Shown: one piece after another, positions 1-11,039 of the stretch
Layout: each line of letters opens with the position of its first letter
Numbering within the stretch: position 1 is the stretch's first letter
Origin: Argentina anserina
Taxonomy: Eukaryota; Streptophyta; Magnoliopsida; Rosales; Rosaceae
Assembly (NCBI RefSeq): GCF_933775445.1
Contig: NC_065873.1
Location: 10,416,001 to 10,480,000 of the forward strand
Direction: 5' to 3'
Length of the DNA stretch: 64,000 nucleotides
Made by a program: the position numbers and the translations under genes
Notes under the pieces: generated by a model
Told to the model about the DNA's origin: nothing
Databases searched by the model: none
Seen by the model: only the letters and a program-made list of their open reading frames with translations

Positions 1-1385
1 TATTCCAATTGTGTATCTTTTCATTTCTCGTTTGAGTATTTTTCTGTAAGGCTTTCTGATGCGAGTTTCTATTGAATTTGAGAGTTTTGCAAGTGTGGGA
101 GTGTGTTTCTTTCAAACTGAGTATGTTTACATCGTTTGCGTATCTTTACTATTCCAATTGTGTATCTTTACATCGTTTGCGTATCTTTACTATTCCAGTT
201 GTGTATCTTTTCATTTCTCGTTTGAGTATCTTTCTGTAAGGCTTCTGATGCGAGTTTCTATTGAATTTGAGAGTTTTGCAAGAGTAGGAGTGTGTTTCTT
301 TCAAACTGAGTATCTTTACATCGTTTGCGTATCTTTACTATTCCAATTGTGTAACTTTACATCGTTTGCGTATCTTCACTATTCCAGTTGTGTATCTTTT
401 CATTTCTCGTTTGAGTATCTTTCTGTATGGCTTCTGATGCGAGTTTCTATTGTATTTGAGAGTTTTGCAAGTGTGGGAGTGTGTTTCTTTCAAACTGAGT
501 ATCTTTACATCGTTTGCGTATCTTTACTATTCCAATTGTGTATCTTTACATCGTTTGCGTATCTTTACTATTCCAATTGTGTATCTTTTCATTTCTCGTT
601 TGAGTATCTTTCTGTAAGGCTTTCTGATGCGAGTTTCTATTGACTTTGAGAGTTTTTCAAGTGTGGGAGTGTGTTTCTTTCAAACTGAGTATCTTTACAT
701 CGTTTGCGTATCTTTACTATTCCAATTGTGTATCTGTACATCGTTTGCATATGTTTACTATTCCAGTTGTGTATCTTTTCATTTCTCGTTTGAGTATCTT
801 TCTGTATGGCTTCTGATGCGAGTTTCTATTGTATTTGAGAGTTTTGCAAGTGTAGGAGTGTGTTTCTTTCAAACTGAGTATCTTTACATCGTTTGCGTAT
901 CTTTACTATTCCAATTGTGTAACTTTAGATCGTTTGCGTATCTTCACCATTCCAGTTGTGTATCTTTTCATTTCTCGTTTGAGTATCTTTCTGTATGGCT
1001 TCTGATGCGAGTTTCTATTGTATTTGAGAGTTTTGCAAGTGTGGGAGTGTGTTTCTTTCAAACTGAGTATCTTTACATCGTTTGCGTATCTTTACTATTC
1101 CAATTGTGTATCTTTACATCGTTTGCGTATCTTTACTATTCCAATTGTGTATCTTTTCATTTCTCGTTTGAGTATCTTTCTGTAAGGCTTTCGGATGCGA
1201 GTTTCTATTGTATTTGAGAGTTTTGCAAGTGTGGGAGTGTGTTTCTTTCAAACTGAGTATCTTTACATCGTTTGCGTATGTTTCCTATTCCAATTGTGTA
1301 TCTTTACATCGTTTACGTATCTTTACTATTCCAATTGTGTATCTTTTCATTTCTCGTTTGAGTATCTTTCTGTAAGGCTTTTCTG

Positions 1386-1533
1386 ATGCGAGTTTCTATT
1401 GTATTTGAGAGTTTTGCAAGTGTGGGAGTGTGTTTCTTTCAAACTGAGTATCTTTACATCGTTTGCGTATCTTTACTATTCCAATTGTGTATCTTTTCAT
1501 TTCTCGTTTGAGTATCTTTCTGTAAGGCTTCTG
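1386..1533 (+). repeat. Reference 148-bp unit (one subrepeat)
   Basis: This unit has the same head and tail as the 189-bp form but a single 41-bp subrepeat; the difference is exactly 41 bp. The 149-bp version differs only by the extra T in GGCTTTCTG at the end of the tail. Because 148 is not a multiple of three, each such unit shifts any reading frame. The recurrent ~64-codon minus-strand frames in the window lie antisense to these short units and the head of the next unit. Confidence 0.95.
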
Positions 1534-1595
1534 ATGCGAGTTTCTATTGAATTTGAGAGTTTTGCAAGTGTGGGAGTGTGTTTCTTTCAAACTGA

Positions 1596-1636
1596 GTATC
1601 TTTACATCGTTTGCGTATCTTTACTATTCCAATTGT
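1596..1636 (+). repeat. 41-bp subrepeat, built of 19+22-bp halves
   Basis: The subrepeat begins GTATCTTTACATCGTTTGC (19 bp) and continues with a 22-bp half that also begins GTATCTTTAC but ends CTATTCCAATTGT. The shared first ten bases of the halves suggest an older ~20-bp tandem duplication. Most copies carry the palindrome CAATTG, lost in the CCAGTTG variant. Frequent point variants are GTTTCCG or GTTTACG for GTTTGCG, ATTGTTTG for ATCGTTTG, and ATCATTAC for ATCTTTAC. Confidence 0.9.
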
Positions 1637-1677
1637 GTATCTTTACATCGTTTGCGTATCTTTACTATTCCAGTTGT

Positions 1678-1722
1678 GTATCTTTTCATTTCTCGTTTGA
1701 GTATCTTTCTGTAAGGCTTCTG
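1678..1722 (+). repeat. Unit tail, a diverged fourth-type copy of the subrepeat
   Basis: Aligned to the 41-bp subrepeat, the tail keeps GTATCTTT, then CAT, a 4-bp insertion, CGTTTG, and a second GTATCTTT before diverging. The head-proximal part of the tail is thus homologous to the subrepeat, and its last ~14 bases (CTGTAAGGCTTCTG or CTGTATGGCTTCTG) are specific. The optional extra T that makes 149/190/231-bp units is seen with the TGTAAGG form; I found no clear case with TGTATGG. Confidence 0.8.
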
Positions 1723-2481
1723 ATGCGAGTTTCTATTGAATTTGAGAGTTTTGCAAGAGTAGGAGTGTGTTTCTTTCAAACTGAGTATCTTTACATCGTT
1801 TGCGTATCTTTACTATTCCAATTGTGTAACTTTACATCGTTTGCGTATCTTCACTATTCCAGTTGTGTATCTTTTCATTTCTCGTTTGAGTATCTTTCTG
1901 TATGGCTTTTGATGCGAGTTTCTATTGTATTTGAGAGTTTTGCAAGTGTGGGAGTGTGTTTCTTTCAAACTGAGTATCTTTACATCGTTTGCGTATCTTT
2001 ACTATACCAATTGTGTATCTTTACATCGTTTGCGTATCTTTACTATTCCAATTGTGTATCTTTTCATTTCTCGTTTGAGTATCTTTCTGTAAGGCTTTCT
2101 GATGCGAGTTTCTATTGAATTTGAGAGTTTTTCAAGTGTGGGAGTGTGTTTCTTTCAAACTGAGTATCTTTACATCGTTTGCGTATCTTTACTATTCCAA
2201 TTGTGTATCTTTACATCGTTTGCGTATCTTTACTATTCCAGTTGTGTATCTTTTCATTTCTCGTTTGAGTATCTTTCTGTAAGGCTTCTGATGGGAGTTT
2301 CTATTGAATTTGAGAGTTTTGCAAGAGTGGGAGTGTGTTTCTTTCAAACTGAGTATCTTTACATCGTTTGCGTATGTTTCCTATTCCAATTGTGTATCTT
2401 TACATCGTTTACGTATCTTTACTATTCCAATTGTGTATCTTTTCATTTCTCGTTTGAGTATCTTTCTGTAAGGCTTTTCTG

Positions 2482-3497
2482 ATGCGAGTTTCTATTGTAT
2501 TTGAGAGTTTTGCAAGTGTGGGAGTGTGTTTCTTTCAAACTGAGTATCTTTACATCGTTTGCGTATCTTTACTATTCCAATTGTGTATCTTTTCATTTCT
2601 CGTTTGAGTATCTTTCTGTAAGGCTTTCTGATGCGAGTTTCTATTGAATTTGAGAGTTTTGCAAGTGTGGGAGTGTGTTTCTTTCAAACTGAATATGTTT
2701 ACATCGTTTGCGTATCTTTACTATTCCAATTGTGTATCTTTACATCGTTTGCGTATCTTTACTATTCCAGTTGTGTATCTTTTCATTTCTCGTTTGAGTA
2801 TCTTTCTGTATGGCTTCTGATGCGAGTTTCTATTGTATTTGAGAGTTTTGCAAGAGTGGGAGTGTGTTTCTTTCAAACTGAGTATCTTTACATCGTTTGC
2901 GTATGTTTCCTATTCCAATTGTGTATCTTTACATCGTTTACGTATCTTTACTATTCCAATTGTGTATCTTTTCATTTCTCGTTTGAGTATCTTTCTGTAA
3001 GGCTTTTCTGATGCGAGTTTCTATTGTATTTGAGAGTTTTGCAAGTGTGGGAGTGTGTTTCTTTCAAACTGAGTATCTTTACATCGTTTGCGTATCTTTA
3101 CTATTCCAATTGTGTATCTTTTCATTTCTCGTTTGAGTATCTTTCTGTAAGGCTTTCTGATGCGAGTTTCTATTGAATTTGAGAGTTTTGCAAGTGTGGG
3201 AGTGTGTTTCTTTCAAACTGAATATGTTTACATCGTTTGCGTATCTTTACTATTCCAATTGTGTATCTTTACATCGTTTGCGTATCTTTACTATTCCAGT
3301 TGTGTATCTTTTCATTTCTCGTTTGAGTATCTTTCTGTATGGCTTCTGATGCGAGTTTCTATTGTATTTGAGAGTTTTGCAAGTGTGGGAGTGTGTTTCT
3401 TTCAAACTGAGTATCTTTACATCATTTGCGTATCTTTACTATTCCAATTGTGTATCTTTTCATTTCTCGTTTGAGTATTTTTCTGTAAGGCTTTCTG
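2482..3497. repeat. 529-bp three-unit repeat, about two copies
   Basis: Unit lengths are 149, 189, 191, 149, 189, 149, starting at 2482, 2631, 2820, 3011, 3160 and 3349. The 149+189+191 set gives a period of 529 bp. Both 189-bp units carry the otherwise rare AACTGAATATG (near 2688 and 3217), supporting direct duplication. The second copy ends in a 149-bp unit that leads into the 3.4-kb-offset copy. Confidence 0.85.
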
Positions 3498-5607
3498 ATG
3501 CGAGTTTCTATTGAATTTGAGAGTTTTGCAAGTGTGGGAGTGTGTTTCTTTCAAACTGAGTATGTTTACATCGTTTGCGTATCTTTACTATTCCAATTGT
3601 GTATCTTTACATCGTTTGCGTATCTTTACTATTCCAGTTGTGTATCTTTTCATTTCTCGTTTGAGTATCTTTCTGTAAGGCTTCTGATGCGAGTTTCTAT
3701 TGAATTTGAGAGTTTTGCAAGAGTAGGAGTGTGTTTCTTTCAAACTGAGTATCTTTACATCGTTTGCGTATCTTTACTATTCCAATTGTGTAACTTTACA
3801 TCGTTTGCGTATCTTCACTATTCCAGTTGTGTATCTTTTCATTTCTCGTTTGAGTATCTTTCTGTATGGCTTCTGATGCGAGTTTCTATTGTATTTGAGA
3901 GTTTTGCAAGTGTGGGAGTGTGTTTCTTTCAAACTGAGTATCTTTACATCGTTTGCGTATCTTTACTATTCCAATTGTGTATCTTTACATCGTTTGCGTA
4001 TCTTTACTATTCCAATTGTGTATCTTTTCATTTCTCGTTTGAGTATCTTTCTGTAAGGCTTTCTGATGCGAGTTTCTATTGACTTTGAGAGTTTTTCAAG
4101 TGTGGGAGTGTGTTTCTTTCAAACTGAGTATCTTTACATCGTTTGCGTATCTTTACTATTCCAATTGTGTATCTGTACATCGTTTGCATATGTTTACTAT
4201 TCCAGTTGTGTATCTTTTCATTTCTCGTTTGAGTATCTTTCTGTATGGCTTCTGATGCGAGTTTCTATTGTATTTGAGAGTTTTGCAAGTGTAGGAGTGT
4301 GTTTCTTTCAAACTGAGTATCTTTACATCGTTTGCGTATCTTTACTATTCCAATTGTGTAACTTTAGATCGTTTGCGTATCTTCACCATTCCAGTTGTGT
4401 ATCTTTTCATTTCTCGTTTGAGTATCTTTCTGTATGGCTTCTGATGCGAGTTTCTATTGTATTTGAGAGTTTTGCAAGTGTGGGAGTGTGTTTCTTTCAA
4501 ACTGAGTATCTTTACATCGTTTGCGTATCTTTACTATTCCAATTGTGTATCTTTACATCGTTTGCGTATCTTTACTATTCCAATTGTGTATCTTTTCATT
4601 TCTCGTTTGAGTATCTTTCTGTAAGGCTTTCGGATGCGAGTTTCTATTGTATTTGAGAGTTTTGCAAGTGTGGGAGTGTGTTTCTTTCAAACTGAGTATC
4701 TTTACATCGTTTGCGTATGTTTCCTATTCCAATTGTGTATCTTTACATCGTTTACGTATCTTTACTATTCCAATTGTGTATCTTTTCATTTCTCGTTTGA
4801 GTATCTTTCTGTAAGGCTTTTCTGATGCGAGTTTCTATTGTATTTGAGAGTTTTGCAAGTGTGGGAGTGTGTTTCTTTCAAACTGAGTATCTTTACATCG
4901 TTTGCGTATCTTTACTATTCCAATTGTGTATCTTTTCATTTCTCGTTTGAGTATCTTTCTGTAAGGCTTCTGATGCGAGTTTCTATTGAATTTGAGAGTT
5001 TTGCAAGTGTGGGAGTGTGTTTCTTTCAAACTGAGTATCTTTACATCGTTTGCGTATCTTTACTATTCCAATTGTGTATCTTTACATCGTTTGCGTATCT
5101 TTACTATTCCAGTTGTGTATCTTTTCATTTCTCGTTTGAGTATCTTTCTGTAAGGCTTCTGATGCGAGTTTCTATTGAATTTGAGAGTTTTGCAAGAGTG
5201 GGAGTGTGTTTCTTTCAAACTGAGTATCTTTACATCGTTTGCGTATCTTTACTATTCCAATTGTGTAACTTTTCATTTCTCGTTTGAGTATTTTTCTGTA
5301 AGGCTTTCTGATGCGAGTTTCTATTGAATTTGAGAGTTTTGCAAGTGTGGGAGTGTGTTTCTTTCAAACTGAGTATCTTTACATCGTTTGCGTATCTTTA
5401 CTATTCCAGTTGTGTATCTTTTCATTTCTCGTTTGAGTATCTTTCTGTATGGCTTCTGATGCGAGTTTCTATTGTATTTGAGAGTTTTGCAAGTGTGGGA
5501 GTGTGTTTCTTTCAAACTGAGTATCTTTACATCGTTTGCGTATCTTTACTATTCCAATTGTGTATCTTTTCATTTCTCGTTTGAGTATTTTTCTGTAAGG
5601 CTTTCTG
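3498..5607. repeat. Array block with 1136-bp motif, copy 2
   Basis: Units are 189, 189, 190, 189, 189, 190, 191, 148, 189, 149, 148, 149, total 2110 bp. The first ~1.7 kb repeats 59 to ~1750 with matching private variants: TTGACTTTGAG near 4079 matches 640, and TTTCGGATGCG near 4629 matches 1190. The match ends in the unit at 5162, where the second subrepeat is absent. Confidence 0.9.
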
Positions 5608-7081
5608 ATGCGAGTTTCTATTGAATTTGAGAGTTTTGCAAGTGTGGGAGTGTGTTTCTTTCAAACTGAGTATCTTTACATCGTTTGCGTATCTTTACTA
5701 TTCCAATTGTGTATCTTTACATCGTTTGCGTATCTTTACTATTCCAGTTGTGTATCTTTTCATTTCTCGTTTGAGTATCTTTCTGTAAGGCTTCTGATGC
5801 GAGTTTCTATTGAATTTGAGAGTTTTGCAAGAGTGGGAGTGTGTTTCTTTCAAACTGAGTATCTTTACATCGTTTGCGTATCTTTACTATTCCAATTGTG
5901 TAACTTTACATCGTTTGCGTATCTTCACTATTCCAGTTGTGTATCTTTTCATTTCTCGTTTGAGTATCTTTCTGTATGGCTTCTGATGCGAGTTTCTATT
6001 GTATTTGAGAGTTTTGCAAGTGTGGGAGTGTGTTTCTTTCAAACTGAGTATCTTTACATCGTTTGCGTATCTTTACTATTCCAATTGTGTATCTTTACAT
6101 CGTTTGCGTATCTTTACTATTCCAATTGTGTATCTTTTCATTTCTCGTTTGAGTATCTTTCTGTAAGGCTTTCTGATGCGAGTTTCTATTGAATTTGAGA
6201 GTTTTTCAAGTGTGGGAGTGTGTTTCTTTCAAACTGAGTATCTTTACATCGTTTGCGTATCTTTACTATTCCAATTGTGTATCTGTACATCGTTTGCATA
6301 TGTTTACTATTCCAGTTGTGTATCTTTTCATTTCTCGTTTGAGTATCTTTCTGTATGGCTTCTGATGCGAGTTTCTATTGTATTTGAGAGTTTTGCAAGT
6401 GTAGGAGTGTGTTTCTTTCAAACTGAGTATCTTTACATCGTTTGCGTATCTTTACTATTCCAATTGTGTAACTTTACATCGTTTGCGTATCTTCACCATT
6501 CCAGTTGTGTATCTTTTCATTTCTCGTTTGAGTATCTTTCTGTATGGCTTCTGATGCGAGTTTCTATTGTATTTGAGAGTTTTGCAAGTGTGGGAGTGTG
6601 TTTCTTTCAAACTGAGTATCTTTACATCGTTTGCGTATCTTTACTATTCCAATTGTGTATCTTTACATCGTTTGCGTATCTTTACTATTCCAATTGTGTA
6701 TCTTTTCATTTCTCGTTTGAGTATCTTTCTGTAAGGCTTTCGGATGCGAGTTTCTATTGTATTTGAGAGTTTTGCAAGTGTGGGAGTGTGTTTCTTTCAA
6801 ACTGAGTATCTTTACATCGTTTGCGTATGTTTCCTATTCCAATTGTGTATCTTTACATCGTTTACGTATCTTTACTATTCCAATTGTGTATCTTTTCATT
6901 TCTCGTTTGAGTATCTTTCTGTATGGCTTCTGATGCGAGTTTCTATTGTATTTGAGAGTTTTGCAAGTGTGGGAGTGTTTTTCTTTCAAACTGAGTATCT
7001 TTACATCGTTTGCGTATCTTTACTATTCCAATTGTGTATCTTTTCATTTCTCGTTTGAGTATCTTTCTGTAAGGCTTTCTG
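5608..7081. repeat. Array block with 1136-bp motif, copy 3
   Basis: Units are 189, 189, 190, 189, 189, 190, 189, 149. This is the same order as at 59 and 3498, but some diagnostic variants differ: GTATCTTTAC replaces GTATGTTTAC, GAGTGGG replaces GAGTAGG, and TTGAATTTGAG replaces TTGACTTTGAG. This copy is therefore the most diverged of the three. The 6744 and 6933 units (with TTTCCTATTCC and GTTTACG) recur at 10702, 12135 and 15956. Confidence 0.88.
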
Positions 7082-8620
7082 ATGCGAGTTTCTATTGAAT
7101 TTGAGAGTTTTTCAAGTGTGGGAGTGTGTTTCTTTCAAACTGAGTATCTTTACATCGTTTGCGTATCTTTACTATTCCGATTGTGTATCTTTACATCGTT
7201 TGCGTATCTTTACTATTCCAGTTGTGTATCTTTTCATTTCTCGTTTGAGTATCTTTCTGTATGGCTTCTGATGCGAGTTTCTATTGTATTTGAGAGTTTT
7301 GCAAGTGTGGGAGTGTGTTTCTTTCAAACTGAGTATCTTTACATCGTTTGCGTATCTTTACTATTCCAATTATGTATCTTTTCATTTCTCGTTTGAGTAT
7401 CTTTCTGTAAGGCTTCTGATGCGAGTTTCTATTGAATTTGAGAGTTTTGCAAGTGTGGGAGTGTGTTTCTTCCAAACTGAGTATCTTTACATCGTTTGCG
7501 TATCTTTACTATTCCAATTGTGTATCTTTACATCGTTTGCGTATCTTTACTATTCCAATTGTGTATCTTTTCATTTCTCGTTTGAGTATCTTTCTGTAAG
7601 GCTTTCTGATGCGAGTTTCTATTGAATTTGAGAGTTTTTCAAGTGTGGGAGTGTCTTTCTTTCAAACTGAGTATCTTTACATCGTTTGCGTATCTTTACT
7701 ATTCCAATTGTGTATCTGTACATCGTTTGCGTATCTTTACTATTCCAGTTGTGTATCTTTTCATTTCTCGTTTGAGTATCTTTCTGTATGGCTTCTGATG
7801 CGAGTTTCTATTGTATTCGAGAGTTTTGCAAGTGTAGGAGTGTGTTTCTTTCAAACTGAGTATCTTTACATCGTTTGCGTATCTTTACTATTCCAATTGT
7901 GTATCTTTACATCGTTTGCGTATCTTCACTATTCCAGTTGTGTATCTTTTCATTTCTCGTTTGAGTATCTTTCTGTATGGCTTCTGATGCGAGTTTCTAT
8001 TGTATTTGAGAGTTTTGCAAGTGTGGGAGTGTGTTTCTTTCAAACTGAGTATCTTTACATCGTTTGCGTATCTTTACTATTCCAATTGTGTATCTTTACA
8101 TCGTTTGCGTATCTTTACTATTCCAATTATGTATCTTTTCATTTCTCGTTTGAGTATCTTTCTGTAAGGCTTCTGATGCGAGTTTCTATTGAATTTGAGA
8201 GTTTTGCAAGTGTGGGAGTGTGTTTCTTTCAAACTGAGTATCTTTACATCGTTTGCGTATCTTTACTATTCCAGTTGTGTATCTTTTCATTTCTCGTTTG
8301 TGTATCTTTCTGTATGGCTTCTGATGCGAGTTTCTATTGAATTTGAGAGTTTTGCAAGTGTGGGAGTGTGTTTCTTTCAAACTGTGTATCTTTACATCGT
8401 TTGCGTATCTTTACTATTCCAGTTGTGTATCTTTTCATTTCTCGTTTGAGTATCTTTCTGTATGGCTTCTGATGCGAGTTTCTATTGTATTTGAGAGTTT
8501 TGCAAGTGTGGGAGTGTTTTTCTTTCAAACTGAGTATCTTTACATCGTTTGCGTATCTTTACTATTCCAATTGTGTATCTTTTCATTTCTCGTTTGAGTA
8601 TCTTTCTGTAAGGCTTTCTG
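7082..8620. repeat. Five-unit motif 189-148-190-189-189, first of four copies
   Basis: Units start at 7082, 7271, 7419, 7609, 7798, 7987, 8176, 8324 and 8472. The motif opening this block is repeated at 11040, 12473 and 16294 (with 190 in place of the last 189 at 11756). Diagnostic variants in all four are ATTCCGATTG in the first unit, CAATTATG in the second, TTCTTCCAAAC in the third and GTGTCTTTCTTTC in the fourth. The 7987-8620 tail of the block is a run of 148/149-bp units that carries CGTTTGTGTATC near 8295, which I saw nowhere else. Confidence 0.87.
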
Positions 8621-11039
8621 ATGCGAGTTTCTATTGAATTTGAGAGTTTTTCAAGTGTGGGAGTGTGTTTCTTTCAAACTGAGTATCTTTACATCGTTTG
8701 CGTATCTTTACTATTCCAATTGTGTATCTTTACATCGTTTGCGTATCTTTACTATTCTAGTTGTGTATCTTTTCATTTCTCGTTTGAGTATCTTTCTGTA
8801 TGGCTTCTGATGCGAGTTTCTATTGAATTTGAGAGTTTTTCAAGTGTGGGGGTGTGTTTCTTTCAAACTGAGTATCTTTACATCGTTTGCGTATATTTAC
8901 TATTCCAATTGTGTATCTTTACATCGTTTGCGTATCTTTACTATTCCAGTTGTGTATCTTTTCATTTCTCGTTTGAGTATCTTTCTGTATGGCTTCTGAT
9001 GCGAGTGTCTATTGTATTTGAGAGTTTTGCAAGTGTAGGAGTGTGTTTCTTTCAAACTGAGTATCTTTACATCGTTTGCGTATCTTTACTATTCCAATTG
9101 TGTATCTTTACATCGTTTGCGTATCTTCACTATTCCAGTTGTGTATCTTTTCATTTCTCGTTTGAGTATCTTTATGTATGGCTTCTGATGCGAGTTTCTA
9201 TTGTATTTGAGAGTTTTGCAAGTGTGGGAGTGTGTTTCTTTCAAACTGAGTATCTTTACATCGTTTGCGTATCTTTACTATTCCAATTGTGTATCTTTAC
9301 ATCGTTTGCGTATCTTTACTATTCCAATTGTGTATCTTTTCATTTCTCGTTTGAGTATCTTTCTGTAAGGCTTTCTGATGCGAGTTTCTATTGAATTTGA
9401 GAGTTTTTCAAGTGTGGGAGTGTGTTTCTTTCAAACTGAGTATCTTTACATCGTTTGCGTATCTTTACTATTCCAATTGTGTATCTTTACATCGTTTGCG
9501 TATCTTTACTATTCTAGTTGTGTATCTTTTCATTTCTCGTTTGAGTATCTTTCTGTATGGCTTCTGATGCGAGTTTCTATTGAATTTGAGAGTTTTTCAA
9601 GTGTGGGGGTGTGTTTCTTTCAAACTGAGTATCTTTACATCGTTTGCGTATATTTACTATTCCAATTGTGTATCTTTACATCGTTTGCGTATCTTTACTA
9701 TTCCAGTTGTGTATCTTTTCATTTCTCGTTTGAGTATCTTTCTGTATGGCTTCTGATGCGAGTGTCTATTGTATTTGAGAGTTTTGCAAGTGTAGGAGTG
9801 TGTTTCTTTCAAACTGAGTATCTTTACATCGTTTGCGTATCTTTACTATTCCAATTGTGTATCTTTACATCGTTTGCGTATCTTCACTATTCCAGTTGTG
9901 TATCTTTTCATTTCTCGTTTGAGTATCTTTATGTATGGCTTCTGATGCGAGTTTCTATTGTATTTGAGAGTTTTGCAAGTGTGGGAGTGTGTTTCTTTCA
10001 AACTGAGTATCTTTACATCGTTTGCGTATCTTTACTATTCCAATTGTGTATCTTTACATCGTTTGCGTATCTTTACTATTCCAATTGTGTATCTTTTCAT
10101 TTCTCGTTTGAGTATCTTTCTGTAAGGCTTTCTGATGCGAGTTTCTATTGAATTTGAGAGTTTTTCAAGTGTGGGAGTGTGTTTCTTTCAAACTGAGTAT
10201 CTTTACATCGTTTGCGTATCTTTACTATTCCAATTGTGTATCTTTACATCGTTTGCGTATCTTTACTATTCTAGTTGTGTATCTTTTCATTTCTCGTTTG
10301 AGTATCTTTCTGTATGGCTTCTGATGCGAGTTTCTATTGAATTTGAGAGTTTTTCAAGTGTGGGGGTGTGTTTCTTTCAAACTGAGTATCTTTACATCGT
10401 TTGCGTATATTTACTATTCCAATTGTGTATCTTTACATCGTTTGCGTATCTTTACTATTCCAGTTGTGTATCTTTTCATTTCTCGTTTGAGTATCTTTCT
10501 GTATGGCTTCTGATGCGAGTGTCTATTGTATTTGAGAGTTTTGCAAGTGTAGGAGTGTGTTTCTTTCAAACTGAGTATCTTTACATCGTTTGCGTATCTT
10601 TACTATTACAATTGTGTATCTTTACATCGTTTGCGTATCTTCACTATTCCAGTTGTGTATCTTTTCATTTCTCGTTTGAGTATCTTTATGTATGGCTTCT
10701 GATGCGAGTTTCTATTGTATTTGAGAGTTTTGCAAGTGTGGGAGTGTGTTTCTTTCAAACTGAGTATCTTTACATCGTTTGCGTATGTTTCCTATTCCAA
10801 TTGTGTATCTTTACATCGTTTACGTATCTTTACTATTCCAATTGTGTATCTTTTCATTTCTCGTTTGAGTATCTTTCTGTATGGCTTCTGATGCGAGTTT
10901 CTATTGTATTTGAGAGTTTTGCAAGTGTGGGAGTGTGTTTCTTTCAAACTGAGTATCTTTACATCGTTTGCGTATCTTTACTATTCCAATTGTGTATCTT
11001 TTCATTTCTCGTTTGAGTATCTTTCTGTAAGGCTTTCTG
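8621..11039. repeat. 757-bp four-unit higher-order repeat, nearly three copies
   Basis: Copies start at 8621, 9378 and 10135 (189+189+189+190 bp). Five private variants recur at the same offset in each: ATTCTAGTTG, GTGGGGGTG, GCGTATATTTAC, GCGAGTGTCT and CTTTATGTATGG. The only difference I noticed is ATTACAATTG near 10606 in copy 3. Copy 3 departs from the pattern near 10.79 kb, in the unit at 10702, where GTATGTTTCC begins a segment shared with 6744. Units at 10702 and 10891 (189, 149) close the block. Confidence 0.93.

Larger units (their letters stand above)
1534..1722 (+). repeat. Reference 189-bp unit (two subrepeats)
   Basis: This is a clean example of the commonest unit. The head is 1534-1595, subrepeat 1 is 1596-1636, subrepeat 2 is 1637-1677 and the tail is 1678-1722. 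Counted from the unit start, the octamer GTATCTTT begins at positions 63, 82, 104, 123, 145 and 168, so spacings run 19, 22, 19, 22, 23. Because 189 equals 63 codons, successive 189-bp units keep a + strand frame open. Common polymorphisms are TTGAATTTGAG or TTGTATTTGAG in the head, GTGGGAG or GTAGGAG, CCAATTG or CCAGTTG at the end of subrepeat 2, and TGTAAGG or TGTATGG in the tail. Confidence 0.95.
1..2481. repeat. Array block with 1136-bp six-unit motif, copy 1
   Basis: A 58-bp partial unit is followed by units starting at 59, 248, 437, 627, 816, 1005, 1195, 1386, 1534, 1723, 1912, 2102 and 2291 (lengths 189, 189, 190, 189, 189, 190, 191, 148, 189, 189, 190, 189, 191). The first six sum to 1136 bp and recur at 3498 and 5608. 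Diagnostic variants are GTATGTTTAC at 120, GCAAGAGTAGG near 279, GTAACTTTAC near 351, ATCTGTACATCG near 732 and TTTCCTATTCC near 1280. Positions 1 to ~1750 match 3440 to ~5189 at a constant offset of 3439, including the rare TATTTTTCTG near position 40, so the duplication extends left of the window. Confidence 0.9.

Noticed and set aside
310..436. Hairpin-forming dyads in the unit (CAAAC...GTTTG; CTCGTTTGAG)
   Set aside because: Stems are only 3-5 bp and could arise by chance in this composition; they are too short to call a structural element.
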